This document shows, piece after piece, positions 1 to 7,235 of a stretch of 13,884 nt of DNA. The stretch is from JAFDZV01 sp966128725 (GTDB lineage Bacteria > Bacteroidota > Ignavibacteria > OLB7), in the NCBI GenBank assembly GCA_966128725.1, contig CBHYLN010000146.1, positions 1 to 13,884 on the forward strand, read 5' to 3'. The position numbers and the translations under genes are program-made. Every line of letters starts with the position of its first letter. Within the stretch, counting starts at the first letter, position 1. The notes under the pieces are model-generated. The model worked only from the letters and a program-made list of their open reading frames with translations, did not search any database and was not told the origin of the DNA.

Positions 1-7
1 GCCAGCA

Positions 8-769
8 ATGAATAACGAATCGGCATTGAAGGATCTCCTGTTCCGAATGGCGGACGACGCCGTTGTGATCGCCCACCGTAATTCGGAGTGGACGGGGCTT
101 GGCCCCATTCTGGAGGAGGATATCGCCTTCTCATCGATCGCGCAGGACAAGCTTGGCCATGCGCAGGCGCTGTATGCGATCCTGAACACCATGGGCGAGG
201 CCGAGCCCGACACGCTGGCGTTTGCGCGGCCGGAATCGGAGTACCGGTGTTGCCATCTGGTGGAGTACCCGATTGGCGGCTACGATTTCTCGCTGATGCG
301 GCACCTGATGTTCGATACGGCCGAGATGCTGCGTTACGAGATGCTGGAGGCCTCGATCTGCGAGCCGCTTGCCCGGCTGGCGGTGAAGGTGCGCGGCGAA
401 ATCAAGTATCACGTGTTCCACGCCAATACCTGGGTGGAGCAGCTTGGCGCCAAGGGCAGTGAGGAGAGCCGCGCGCGCATGCAAAGCGCGTTGAACGAGG
501 TGTTCCCGCTTGCGCTAGGGATGTTCGAGCCGGGCAGCCACGAGCAGGAGCTTGCCGATGCCGGCATCTTTGCCGGCGAAGCCGCGCTGGAAGCACGCTG
601 GTTGACCGCGATCACAGCGGCGGTGGAACGCGGCGGGTTGGTGATGCCGGACCGTGCCACTGCAACGCCGGCATATGGCGGCCGCAAGGGATTCCATACC
701 GAGCACCTGGCGCCCATGTTGAACGAGATGCAGGAAGTGTTCCGGATTGACCCATCGGCGAGCTGGTAA
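8..769 (+). CDS. paaC: 1,2-phenylacetyl-CoA epoxidase subunit PaaC
   Basis: PaaC is the structural, non-catalytic ferritin-like subunit that pairs with the di-iron subunit PaaA in the cytoplasmic complex that epoxidises phenylacetyl-CoA, the key step of aerobic phenylacetate degradation. The 253-residue product has the usual family length. It opens with a helix rich in acidic residues followed by the EEDIAFSSIAQDKLGHAQ stretch, which matches the helix-bundle core of the family, and it carries the later helices expected for a ferritin-like fold up to the HLAPMLNEMQEVFR tail. The ATG is only seven bases into the window, so its ribosome binding site cannot be judged. The paaD start follows its stop with one intervening base, which indicates an operon and translational coupling. 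paaA and paaB would be expected upstream, outside the window. Family assignment is firm; only the start is slightly uncertain. Confidence 0.95.
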   Translation: MNNESALKDLLFRMADDAVVIAHRNSEWTGLGPILEEDIAFSSIAQDKLGHAQALYAILNTMGEAEPDTLAFARPESEYRCCHLVEYPIGGYDFSLMRHLMFDTAEMLRYEMLEASICEPLARLAVKVRGEIKYHVFHANTWVEQLGAKGSEESRARMQSALNEVFPLALGMFEPGSHEQELADAGIFAGEAALEARWLTAITAAVERGGLVMPDRATATPAYGGRKGFHTEHLAPMLNEMQEVFRIDPSASW

Positions 770-770
770 C

Positions 771-1253
771 GTGCCTACCGTTGACGAGATATGGCTGGCG
801 CTGAAGGATGTGAAGGACCCCGAGATCCCCACGGTTTCGCTGGTGGATCTCGGCGTTATCACCGGTGTGTCCATAAGCCCGGAGAACGTGGCCCACGTGG
901 TGATGACCCCCACGTTTGTCGGCTGCCCGGCGATGGAGTACATGCGCCGCGAGGTGGAGCAGCGTCTTGCGGTGATGGGGTTTGCCGGGGTGGATGTGCG
1001 GATGAATTTTGATGTGCCCTGGAACACCAACCGCGTTACCGACGAAGGCCGGCGTGGGCTTGCGGAGTTCGGCCTTGGCGTTCCGGACCCGTACGAGGGC
1101 ATCCTGAACCTCGACGTGTTGAACAACATGGCCTGCCCGTTATGCGGCGGGCGAAACACCACGCTGCAATCGCCCTTCGGCCCCACGCTCTGCCGTTCGA
1201 TACACTACTGCAATACCTGCGCCCAACCGTTCGAGGCGTTCAAGCCGGTGTAG
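771..1253 (+). CDS. paaD: Phenylacetate-CoA oxygenase maturation protein PaaD
   Basis: PaaD belongs to the MIP18/DUF59 (SufT-like) family and is thought to help assemble the iron-sulfur cluster of PaaE, the reductase of the phenylacetyl-CoA epoxidase. The 160-residue product shows the N-terminal DUF59 domain with a DPE motif at residues 16-18 and the conserved GCP at 51-53. A C-terminal zinc-ribbon-like region carries Cys122, Cys125, Cys141, Cys147 and Cys150, the feature that separates PaaD from plain SufT proteins. I chose the GTG at 771, one base after the paaC stop, because the family motif VDEIWxALxxVxDPEI begins right behind it. An ATG at 747 in the same frame would add eight unrelated residues inside paaC. 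No paaE follows on this strand: the next genes run the other way. Confidence 0.94.
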   Translation: MPTVDEIWLALKDVKDPEIPTVSLVDLGVITGVSISPENVAHVVMTPTFVGCPAMEYMRREVEQRLAVMGFAGVDVRMNFDVPWNTNRVTDEGRRGLAEFGLGVPDPYEGILNLDVLNNMACPLCGGRNTTLQSPFGPTLCRSIHYCNTCAQPFEAFKPV

Positions 1254-1384
1254 GAGGGGGAGGCACAACCGAGGCGTTGTCAACCGGTGTTGCATGCCGA
1301 TGACATTGCTCAGTATGGAAGAGTATTGTTCCGCGATCCCGAATCCCTGCCGAAATCACTGCCATTCCCGTTTACATCCCCTGG

Positions 1385-2242
1385 CTACTTGCCAAAAGAG
1401 CTGTCGATAGCCGTTCTTGTTGGGAATTTTTTGAAACTACCCTTCCAGTATGTGGGGGAAAATATACTTGCCGCTGCTTTCGGTGCCGCCAATTTGTACG
1501 TCGAATCCGTGAGTGGATAGAGTGCCTCTGATACGGTAATGTTGAATGGGTCGCTGGCGAAATTGAAATCATGGGCTTGCTCAACCAGGCCGTAATAGCA
1601 ATAGGTCCAGATGGATTGTCGTGTGCTTGTTCTGCAGAAAGCAACGTTTGGAACGTACAAATAGCCTGAATCCACATGGCTCACTACTCCATAAAATGTT
1701 GTGTAGTGTTTGTCCTTGCCTACTTTGTGGTAGGAATGTATTTCTCTGTCGAACTTTGTCCATGCTCGTACTCCTCGGTAGTAAACGATGAAGGCGGCGT
1801 CGTATCCTTTGTTAGCTGCGTCGGCAAGACAGGTGTCCATGGTAACCAGTTCGCTTGTGCGGAGGTCACGTGCCGGTGACGCCTGAAATCCGTACCCGCG
1901 TAATTGCTCGCATATGGCGCTGGCAAGCTCCGCGGATTCATCATTAATCAGTGAATCGGGATGGATAACAGTGCCAGGGGCAACCTCCGGTGGAAAAAAG
2001 TCGCTGTCGAACCCAAAATGGTATAGATTGCTGGCATCGATAAACGCCTGATCGGAAACCACATATACACCAATAGTCCGAATGTCGTCGATTGCTGCAT
2101 CGGTCGCCAGTGTTGTTCGGAAGTATTTGCCTCGGTTGTGGAGTTGTGTGCCTAAACATCCGACCAAGGTTGTAAGGGCGGTTGCAATGAAGACGGTTGA
2201 AACGAAACTGCGGCGAATCTGGGCTTTAATTGCAGGTCTCAC
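1385..2242 (-). CDS. Uncharacterised outer-membrane-type lipoprotein
   Basis: I do not recognise this 285-residue protein. Its N-terminus is a clear lipoprotein signal: basic residues at 6-11, a hydrophobic stretch at 13-25, and lipobox Leu26-Val27-Gly28-Cys29. Residue +2 is Leu, not Asp, which favours the outer membrane. The mature part alternates hydrophobic strands and helices, for example an acidic helix with AELASAICEQLRGYGF followed by KGYDAAFIVYYRG. That pattern recalls small Rossmann-like lipoproteins (GNA1162/CsgG type), but this is only a resemblance. It has an aromatic-rich middle region and several further cysteines. The start is a GTG preceded by AAGGAG six bases upstream; there is a single base between it and the stop of the upstream gene, so the two genes are coupled. 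Base composition is lower in GC than the flanking genes. Function unknown. Confidence 0.8.
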   Translation of the reverse strand: MRPAIKAQIRRSFVSTVFIATALTTLVGCLGTQLHNRGKYFRTTLATDAAIDDIRTIGVYVVSDQAFIDASNLYHFGFDSDFFPPEVAPGTVIHPDSLINDESAELASAICEQLRGYGFQASPARDLRTSELVTMDTCLADAANKGYDAAFIVYYRGVRAWTKFDREIHSYHKVGKDKHYTTFYGVVSHVDSGYLYVPNVAFCRTSTRQSIWTYCYYGLVEQAHDFNFASDPFNITVSEALYPLTDSTYKLAAPKAAASIFSPTYWKGSFKKFPTRTAIDSSFGK

Positions 2243-2243
2243 A

Positions 2244-2987
2244 TTATTCTCCTTGAAAATTGAGCGCGATTGCTCCGCCGATCAGTAGGCGTGTCGAACG
2301 GGAAGTGCTATTGATTTCGCCGCGGGTTGCTTCGGTCGGAGGTAGCTCGCCACTCTCCAACGTTGCTCCGAACCTGATCGCGCCGAACTGCGTCCGAATT
2401 CGTGCGCCGATCTCCACGGATGCTTGCCAATAGTAAAGTGAGCCGAATTCTGAACTGCTGATTCCCACCTGGCATCCTATGGCACTGACCACGATTCCCA
2501 TTGGGAGATGCATCAGGTATCCCCACCCAACGTATTCTCGTGTTGACTTTTTGATGGCGATTTCTGCGAGTGTTGACGGAACGACGGAGTCGAGTTGTAC
2601 GTCCCCTTGGCCGTATTCGATAAACATCCCGCTGTAAGCGTCGTAACCCTGTGACCGCGACATCAGGCGGAGCATGTCTCCGCGAACGTCATGGTGGTAA
2701 CCAAGAAGGACGGCATTATAGTATATGTCGCATGAATAGTTCAATCTGGGCACTACTCGACTTATAACATCGGTCTGATTTTCATCAAATTTTTTGCTGC
2801 TAACATTAATCGCATGATCAACGCGGATAATTGCCCCGAACGTTGTTGGCAGTGTCGCCTTCGAGCGCTCAATCGGAGACAGATCGAACTCGTCGTTGAG
2901 TTGAGCCAGCATCGGTTGTTGTGCTGCGCATAGTGCGACGTACACTATGACCGCCATGTACATACTTCGAACGATAATACGTTGCAT
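2244..2987 (-). CDS. Uncharacterised secreted protein, possible outer-membrane beta-barrel
   Basis: I do not recognise this 247-residue protein. It begins with an Arg-containing, hydrophobic signal peptide (residues 1-28) with a plausible type I cleavage site after Pro-Met-Leu-Ala. Cys20 is not in a valid lipobox. The second half shows repeated amphipathic strand patterns with Gly and aromatic residues, such as YVGWGYLMHLPMG, FGSLYYWQASVEIGARI and the terminal RLLIGGAIALNFQ, as expected of a small outer-membrane beta-barrel; this is inference from pattern only. The ATG at 2987 is preceded by a modest AGCAGG-like site; Met9 or Met11 could also start. It is the first gene of a two-gene minus-strand unit with the lipoprotein behind it. 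Parts of it fall to about one-third GC by eye (around 2761-2820), unlike the surrounding high-GC genes, which suggests a different origin. Confidence 0.75.
   Translation of the reverse strand: MQRIIVRSMYMAVIVYVALCAAQQPMLAQLNDEFDLSPIERSKATLPTTFGAIIRVDHAINVSSKKFDENQTDVISRVVPRLNYSCDIYYNAVLLGYHHDVRGDMLRLMSRSQGYDAYSGMFIEYGQGDVQLDSVVPSTLAEIAIKKSTREYVGWGYLMHLPMGIVVSAIGCQVGISSSEFGSLYYWQASVEIGARIRTQFGAIRFGATLESGELPPTEATRGEINSTSRSTRLLIGGAIALNFQGE
2249..2254 (-). promoter_or_regulatory. Shine-Dalgarno deciding the GTG start of the lipoprotein gene
   Basis: On the minus strand the bases read AAGGAG, six bases ahead of the GTG at 2242. The site lies in the last codons of the upstream gene. It supports the GTG start over an overlapping ATG at 2244-2242, which is in another frame and followed directly by TGA. 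Confidence 0.75.
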
Positions 2988-3324
2988 TGACTACCTGCTG
3001 GTGTTATTGGGATTCGTCGGCGGAGCCCGGCATCGAATACGTGCCTTGATTCAACGTTCTTCTGTCGTGAGCAAACGGTGTTTGCCTTTCGTTTGATACA
3101 TGAGCCGCGAAGTTATGTAACAGACGGTTGCTGGCAATGAGCCCTGGAGGACATCCCTCCGCATTTCATTTCGTAACACCTCCGCGCACACGGCGTGTAC
3201 GCACACCATACAGACTGCGCAGTCTATAGCCCGATCCACCGCATGCCGGCGCCGCAGCAACGGCGCGCACGGCAGGGGATCACTTCCGTACACTCACATC
3301 CGAACGTACCGAGGAGCGCTTGTC
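2988..3324. other. Divergent intergenic region between the secreted-protein unit and the yfbK-like gene
   Basis: This 337-base stretch separates two divergent starts and so should hold promoters for both. I could not identify a convincing -35/-10 pair on either strand. It contains a perfect short inverted repeat at 3071-3085, an imperfect one around 3183-3200 (GCGCACAC facing GTGTACGC), and a GC-rich block near 3240-3275. A minus-strand open frame of about 80 codons inside it has no recognisable features and is treated as chance. The sequence GAGGAG at 3311-3316 is the ribosome binding site of the gene at 3325. Confidence 0.5.
3071..3085. repeat. Perfect inverted repeat GCAAAC-GGT-GTTTGC
   Basis: Two 6-base arms are exact reverse complements around a 3-base centre. 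It lies about 85 bases upstream of the minus-strand gene start and 240 upstream of the plus-strand start. It could be an operator or a small hairpin. A 6-base match can arise by chance, so the role is unproven. Confidence 0.35.
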
Positions 3325-4965
3325 ATGCGTAGTATCATCACCGCCAGTGCTCGCGCGCTGGCCATGGGTCTGCTTCTGATTCTTGCCGCGTCGTGTGGTG
3401 GCCGCAACCGCGCTACCGACGCCGGACGCCCCGGTTCCCCCAATGCCGTGTCGCAGCGGTTCGAGCTTGAACCCGGCGATCAGGCTGCGCCGATGGCGGC
3501 CGATACTACTGGGTATGCGCCCGGCTACAATACCAGCGAGGAATCACGCGAGGAATATGCCCACCGCCGCGAGAACAGCTTTCACAGCGCCACCAGCGAG
3601 CCGCTTTCCACGTTCTCGATCGATGTTGACGCCGCTTCGTACAGCAACGTGCGGCGGATGATCAACGAAGGCCGTATGCCCGAGCCGGACGCGGTGCGCG
3701 TGGAGGAAATGATCAACTACTTCACCTACGACTATCCGCAACCTCGTGGCAACGAGCCGTTCTCCATCACCACCGACGTGGCCTCGTGCCCGTGGAACCC
3801 GGAACACCGGCTGGTGCAGATCGGCCTTCAGGGAGCACGCATGGAGATGGACGAGCTGCCGCCGAACAATCTGGTGTTCCTGATCGATGTGTCCGGATCG
3901 ATGGACCAGCCGAACAAGCTGCCGTTGCTGAAGGCCTCGTTACAGCAGTTGGCGTTGCAGTTGCGCCCCAGCGACAGGGTTTCGATTGTGGTGTACGCCG
4001 GCGCGGCCGGGCTTGTGCTGCCGCCAACCCGCGGTGACCAGACTCGTACGATCGTGAACGCGATCAACAGCCTGAATGCAGGCGGCTCCACCGCCGGCGG
4101 CGAGGGCATCCAGCTTGCGTACCACGTTGCCCGGGAAACGTTTATCGAACACGGAAACAACAGGGTGATCCTTGCCACCGACGGCGATTTCAACGTGGGC
4201 GTACGATCGGAGGACGAACTGGAGCGGTTGATCGAGCGCGAACGCGGCAGCGGTGTGTTCCTTTCGGTGCTGGGCTTTGGCGTGGGCAATCTGAAGGACG
4301 CCAAGATGGAGCTGCTTGCCGACAAGGGGAACGGCCACTACGCGTACATCGACGGGTTCGCCGAGGCAACCAAGGTGATGGTGAACGAGATTGGCGCCAC
4401 GTTGTACACGATCGCCAAGGATGTGAAGATCCAGGTGGAGTTCAACCCGGAATTCGTGGACGAGTACCGTCTTGTTGGCTACGAAAACCGGCGCCTGGCC
4501 GATCGCGATTTCAACGACGATACCAAGGACGCCGGCGAGCTTGGCGCCGGGCACACGGTGACGGCGTTGTACGAGGTTGTTCCTGCCGGCCGCCGTGCGC
4601 GACCCGACGTTGACCCGCTGAAGTACCAGCGTGGCCGCCCGGGGTACTGGGCCTCAACAGGCGGCGAGCTGATGACCGTGAAGCTTCGCTACAAGCAGCC
4701 GCAGGGCGATGTAAGCCGCCTGCTGACAACAACGATCAACGACAACGGCCGCGATATCGAATCGGCCTCGGAGAATCTGCGCTTTGCCTCGGCGGTTGCC
4801 GAGTGGGGGATGCTGCTCCGTGACTCGCGCTACTCCGGCGACGCCTCGTTCGAGAGCGTGCTGCGCAGGGCACGGGATGCTTCCGGGCGCGACGAACACG
4901 GCTACCGTAGCGAGTTCGTGACGCTGGTTGAGAAGAGCCGGCGGCTGGCGCGCACGGCGATGTAG
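3325..4965 (+). CDS. YfbK-like von Willebrand factor A domain lipoprotein
   Basis: This 546-residue protein matches the YfbK family (E. coli YfbK is of similar size): an exported lipoprotein with an N-terminal vWA-associated domain, a central vWA domain and a C-terminal DUF3520 domain. It starts with a signal sequence ending in Ala-Ala-Ser-Cys24, a slightly loose lipobox. The N-domain hallmark STFSIDVD lies at 95-102. The metal-ion-dependent adhesion site is complete: Asp188-Val-Ser190-Gly-Ser192, Thr256 in the GGSTAGGEG loop, and Asp286 in ATDGD. DUF3520 covers roughly residues 365-546. A vWA domain with an intact metal site suggests protein-protein binding at the cell envelope; the partner is unknown. 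GAGGAG eight bases before the ATG supports the start. A strong hairpin follows 27 bases after the stop, so the gene is probably transcribed alone. Confidence 0.92.
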   Translation: MRSIITASARALAMGLLLILAASCGGRNRATDAGRPGSPNAVSQRFELEPGDQAAPMAADTTGYAPGYNTSEESREEYAHRRENSFHSATSEPLSTFSIDVDAASYSNVRRMINEGRMPEPDAVRVEEMINYFTYDYPQPRGNEPFSITTDVASCPWNPEHRLVQIGLQGARMEMDELPPNNLVFLIDVSGSMDQPNKLPLLKASLQQLALQLRPSDRVSIVVYAGAAGLVLPPTRGDQTRTIVNAINSLNAGGSTAGGEGIQLAYHVARETFIEHGNNRVILATDGDFNVGVRSEDELERLIERERGSGVFLSVLGFGVGNLKDAKMELLADKGNGHYAYIDGFAEATKVMVNEIGATLYTIAKDVKIQVEFNPEFVDEYRLVGYENRRLADRDFNDDTKDAGELGAGHTVTALYEVVPAGRRARPDVDPLKYQRGRPGYWASTGGELMTVKLRYKQPQGDVSRLLTTTINDNGRDIESASENLRFASAVAEWGMLLRDSRYSGDASFESVLRRARDASGRDEHGYRSEFVTLVEKSRRLARTAM

Positions 4966-4992
4966 ATCCCGAAGCGGAACCCCGCGAACATC

Positions 4993-5029
4993 CCAGGCCC
5001 ATGCCCCGGTATCGGCGGTGTGGGCCTGG
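4993..5029 (+). terminator. Strong hairpin after the yfbK-like gene, possible terminator
   Basis: CCAGGCCCA at 4993-5001 is the exact reverse complement of TGGGCCTGG at 5021-5029. The pairing can continue inward through two G-U pairs and two C-G pairs and then a small inner CCG-GTAT-CGG hairpin. It begins 27 bases after a stop codon. No run of T follows, so it would be a non-canonical or factor-assisted terminator, or a transcript-stabilising stem. Confidence 0.5.
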
Positions 5030-5123
5030 CCGCGTTTCCGGTGTGCGGCGTGCCCGGCGTATGTGTCCGTGTGTTTCGTTGCCGGAACCAGCGCAACCCG
5101 CAACCACCCCATGCGCTATTATT

Positions 5124-5155
5124 GCCAGCGATGCTGGCCGCCCGGGGTGGGCGGT
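5124..5155. repeat. Two adjacent short inverted repeats in the leader of the membrane protein gene
   Basis: GCCAGC-GAT-GCTGGC (5124-5138) is a perfect 6-base inverted repeat. It abuts a second one, with CCGCCC facing GGGCGG across GGGGT, ending near 5155. Both lie within 65 bases upstream of the ATG at 5186. They may fold in the transcript, but in GC-rich DNA such short stems are common. Confidence 0.3.
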
Positions 5156-5175
5156 GCGTGCGAGCCGAACCAAAC

Positions 5176-5180
5176 GGAGG
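5176..5180 (+). promoter_or_regulatory. Shine-Dalgarno deciding the ATG start at 5186
   Basis: GGAGG lies five bases before the ATG at 5186. It fixes this start against in-frame upstream starts beginning at 4928, which would add 86 non-hydrophobic, Cys/Arg-rich residues overlapping the previous gene. Confidence 0.75.
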
Positions 5181-5185
5181 GTTCG

Positions 5186-6247
5186 ATGACTACCCGAATT
5201 CGCATCCCGCTGCTGTTGCTTGCAGCCGCCACGTTTACCATCCTTGTTGTTGCGCGCCTGGCGGTGGCCTCATCCGCGTTTGCCGCGAAACCGGAGCTTG
5301 TAGCCCTTGCCGTAACAATCGACGTTACCCTGCTGATCCCCGCTCTGTTCTATTATCTCGGTGTCCGCCGTGCCCGCCTGCCGTTGATGTTGCTGCCTGC
5401 CGTGTTGCTGGGCGCGATCACGGTTGCCACGGTGATCATCCCGCCCGGCTACCACACCTATATCAACTACGCGCATTACCTGTTGGTGCCGATGGAGCTT
5501 ACCGCCGTGGCATGGGTGGTGCTTGCCGTCCGCCGAGGGCTCAGGGCGCTGGCATCGAGGCAGCATGCCGACATGCTTGTATCACTGCATGCGGCAGCGG
5601 GCGACGCGGTGGGCAATGGGCGTTTCGCGGCGTTGCTGGCCGGCGAACTTGCCGTGCTGTATTACGCCGTTGTTTCCTGGTGGGGCAGGCGCGCGGCAGC
5701 ACATGGCGGCGCGGCATTCAGCTACCACAAACGAAGCGCGTACGGCGCCATGGTTGGCGTGATGATCATGGCGGTGATCGTGGAAACGGTAGCGCTGCAT
5801 ACGGTGCTGGCATCGGTACACGTGGTGCTGGCCTGGGCCCTGGCGGCCGCCAATGCCTACACATGCCTGGTGCTCGTCGCCGATTATCGCGCGGCGGTGC
5901 TGCGCCCGTTTGAAATCACCGGCAATGTGCTGCGCGTGCGTGTTGGTCTGCGCTGGACGCTCGAGGTGCCTGTTGCAATGATAACGGGCGCGCGCCGCGT
6001 ACGGCGTAACGAAACTGTTGGCGGCGATCGCGCCTATCTGCGCGCGACCCTGATGGGAACGCCGGGGCTGGTGCTTGAGCTTGCCGAGCCCGCGCGCGCC
6101 GATGGTATTCTTGGGATGCGGCGGCACGTAACGCGTGTGGGCCTTGCGCCGGACGACGCGGAGGGTTTCATGCGGGCGTTGGTTGCCGCGGGCATGCCGC
6201 CGACTGTGGTGCGCGATGGCGCAGGCGCCACCGTGACGCATGGATAG
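5186..6247 (+). CDS. Uncharacterised seven-helix membrane protein with soluble C-terminal domain
   Basis: I cannot name this 353-residue protein. It shows about seven hydrophobic segments, near residues 7-23, 37-60, 67-88, 93-117, 145-165, 185-208 and 211-233. The sixth follows a SYHKRSAYGA motif and contains VETVALHTVL, with polar residues in or near the membrane that could be functional. From about residue 235 a soluble domain begins (RPFEITGNVLRVRVGLRWTLEVPVAMI) whose short strands look like a small beta domain, possibly PH-like; that is inference from pattern alone. The start is set by GGAGG five bases upstream. It ends four bases before the stop of the convergent permease gene, so the two transcripts may overlap at their 3' ends. 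Upstream lie several GC-rich hairpins. Function unknown. Confidence 0.75.
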   Translation: MTTRIRIPLLLLAAATFTILVVARLAVASSAFAAKPELVALAVTIDVTLLIPALFYYLGVRRARLPLMLLPAVLLGAITVATVIIPPGYHTYINYAHYLLVPMELTAVAWVVLAVRRGLRALASRQHADMLVSLHAAAGDAVGNGRFAALLAGELAVLYYAVVSWWGRRAAAHGGAAFSYHKRSAYGAMVGVMIMAVIVETVALHTVLASVHVVLAWALAAANAYTCLVLVADYRAAVLRPFEITGNVLRVRVGLRWTLEVPVAMITGARRVRRNETVGGDRAYLRATLMGTPGLVLELAEPARADGILGMRRHVTRVGLAPDDAEGFMRALVAAGMPPTVVRDGAGATVTHG

Positions 6248-6251
6248 CCGC

Positions 6252-7235
6252 TTACGTTGTGGCCGGTTCGCGCTTCAGTTCCACCGTGAGCAGGCCTGCC
6301 ACGATGAATACGCCGCCGGCGATGGCCACCGGGCCGGGCTGTTCGTGCAGGAATATGACGCCGATGATGGCCGCGAACACGGACTCCATGGTAAAGATGA
6401 CGGCGGCCCGTGTGGGTGTGGTCGCCCGCTGATACCGTGTTTGCCAGTACGTGGCCAGCACACTTGCCAGCAACGAGAGATAGGCCAGGTGCATCCAGGC
6501 GCCGGCTGTTGAGGGCATGGTCCATGGCTCGGTGATAACCGAGTGCAACACGGCAAGCGCGGCGGTGGTGCTCAACTGAATCGCGGTAAGCGGTTCGGCC
6601 TGCACGTGGGTGCCGTAGCGATCCAGCACGATGATGTACAGCGCAAACGCGGCGGCGCAGCCCAGCGTAAGCAGCTCACCGATGCCGAACCCGCCGCCGC
6701 GCCAGGGTTCGATCAATCCGCCGAGTTGCCCGCCTGGGGCTGTAAGGCCCCATAACCCGAGCAGTACCAGCGCAACGCCGATCACCACACGCCGGTGCGG
6801 CAGCTTGCGGGTGATTGCGGTGTGCAGCAGCGGTGTGAATATCACGTACAGCGCGGTAAGGAATCCGGAGCGGCTGCTGGAGGTTTGCTCCAGCCCCATC
6901 GTTTGCAACGCGAACCCCAGGTACAGCAGCGCGCCAAGCGTGAGGCCCACGATAATCGTGGCGCGGCTGGGTCGCCCGCCCATGCGCCGGCCGAACAGGA
7001 GCAGGAAGATGATTGCCGCGCTGCCGAATCGCCAGCTCAGAAGGCAGAGCGGGGGGAGCTCCGCCAGCAACAGTTTGGTGGAGCTGAACGTTGCACCCCA
7101 GACGATCGTGATCGCAATCAGTGCCAGCTCGGCCCGCGCGCGACTGGTGCCCGGTGTGCCGGTAGCCGGTGTGCCGGTGGCCGGCGGTTGGCCGGTTGCG
7201 CTTGATTGTGCCGGGGTCTGCTGGGTTGCATCCAT
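6252..7235 (-). CDS. EamA/DMT-family transporter
   Basis: This 327-residue protein is a drug/metabolite transporter superfamily member with two EamA domains and about ten membrane helices. The first helix holds the typical LALIAITIVWGATFSSTKLLL pattern, and the second half repeats the domain, with LAYLSLLASVLATYWQTRYQR and a final IFLHEQPGPVAIAGGVFIVAGLL segment like the family's usual C-terminal helices. The substrate cannot be told from sequence; relatives export amino acids or small metabolites. Residues 1-35 are a low-complexity Thr/Pro/Gly/Ala extension containing a five-residue repeat, unusual ahead of the first helix. No clear ribosome binding site precedes the ATG at 7235, and no later Met lies before the first helix, so the start is kept. 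It is convergent with the membrane protein gene and divergent from the methyltransferase gene. Confidence 0.9.
   Translation of the reverse strand: MDATQQTPAQSSATGQPPATGTPATGTPGTSRARAELALIAITIVWGATFSSTKLLLAELPPLCLLSWRFGSAAIIFLLLFGRRMGGRPSRATIIVGLTLGALLYLGFALQTMGLEQTSSSRSGFLTALYVIFTPLLHTAITRKLPHRRVVIGVALVLLGLWGLTAPGGQLGGLIEPWRGGGFGIGELLTLGCAAAFALYIIVLDRYGTHVQAEPLTAIQLSTTAALAVLHSVITEPWTMPSTAGAWMHLAYLSLLASVLATYWQTRYQRATTPTRAAVIFTMESVFAAIIGVIFLHEQPGPVAIAGGVFIVAGLLTVELKREPATT
7150..7179. repeat. 15-bp direct tandem repeat inside the permease N-terminus
   Basis: Two copies of a 15-base unit (second copy GCCGGTGTGCCGGTG) follow each other with changes only at the first and last positions, and a degenerate third copy follows. 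On the minus strand they encode the repeated Ala-Thr-Gly-Thr-Pro stretch of the transporter's N-terminal extension. The unit is a multiple of three, so copy-number change would not shift the frame. Confidence 0.7.

Noticed and set aside
1261..1285. A terminator between paaD and the convergent lipoprotein gene (ACAAC facing GTTGT)
   Set aside because: The arms are only five bases and AT-containing, and no T run follows.
1287..1520. A 77-codon plus-strand open frame downstream of paaD
   Set aside because: More than half lies antisense to the lipoprotein gene, which has a lipobox and a strong ribosome binding site; the frame has no recognisable feature.
3051..3293. An 80-codon minus-strand frame in the divergent intergenic region
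   Set aside because: It is Cys/Arg-rich, has no convincing start signal and fits chance in GC-rich sequence.
5117..5122. TATTAT as a -10 element for the membrane protein gene
   Set aside because: No acceptable -35 element lies at the right distance, and a single AT-rich hexamer is not enough.
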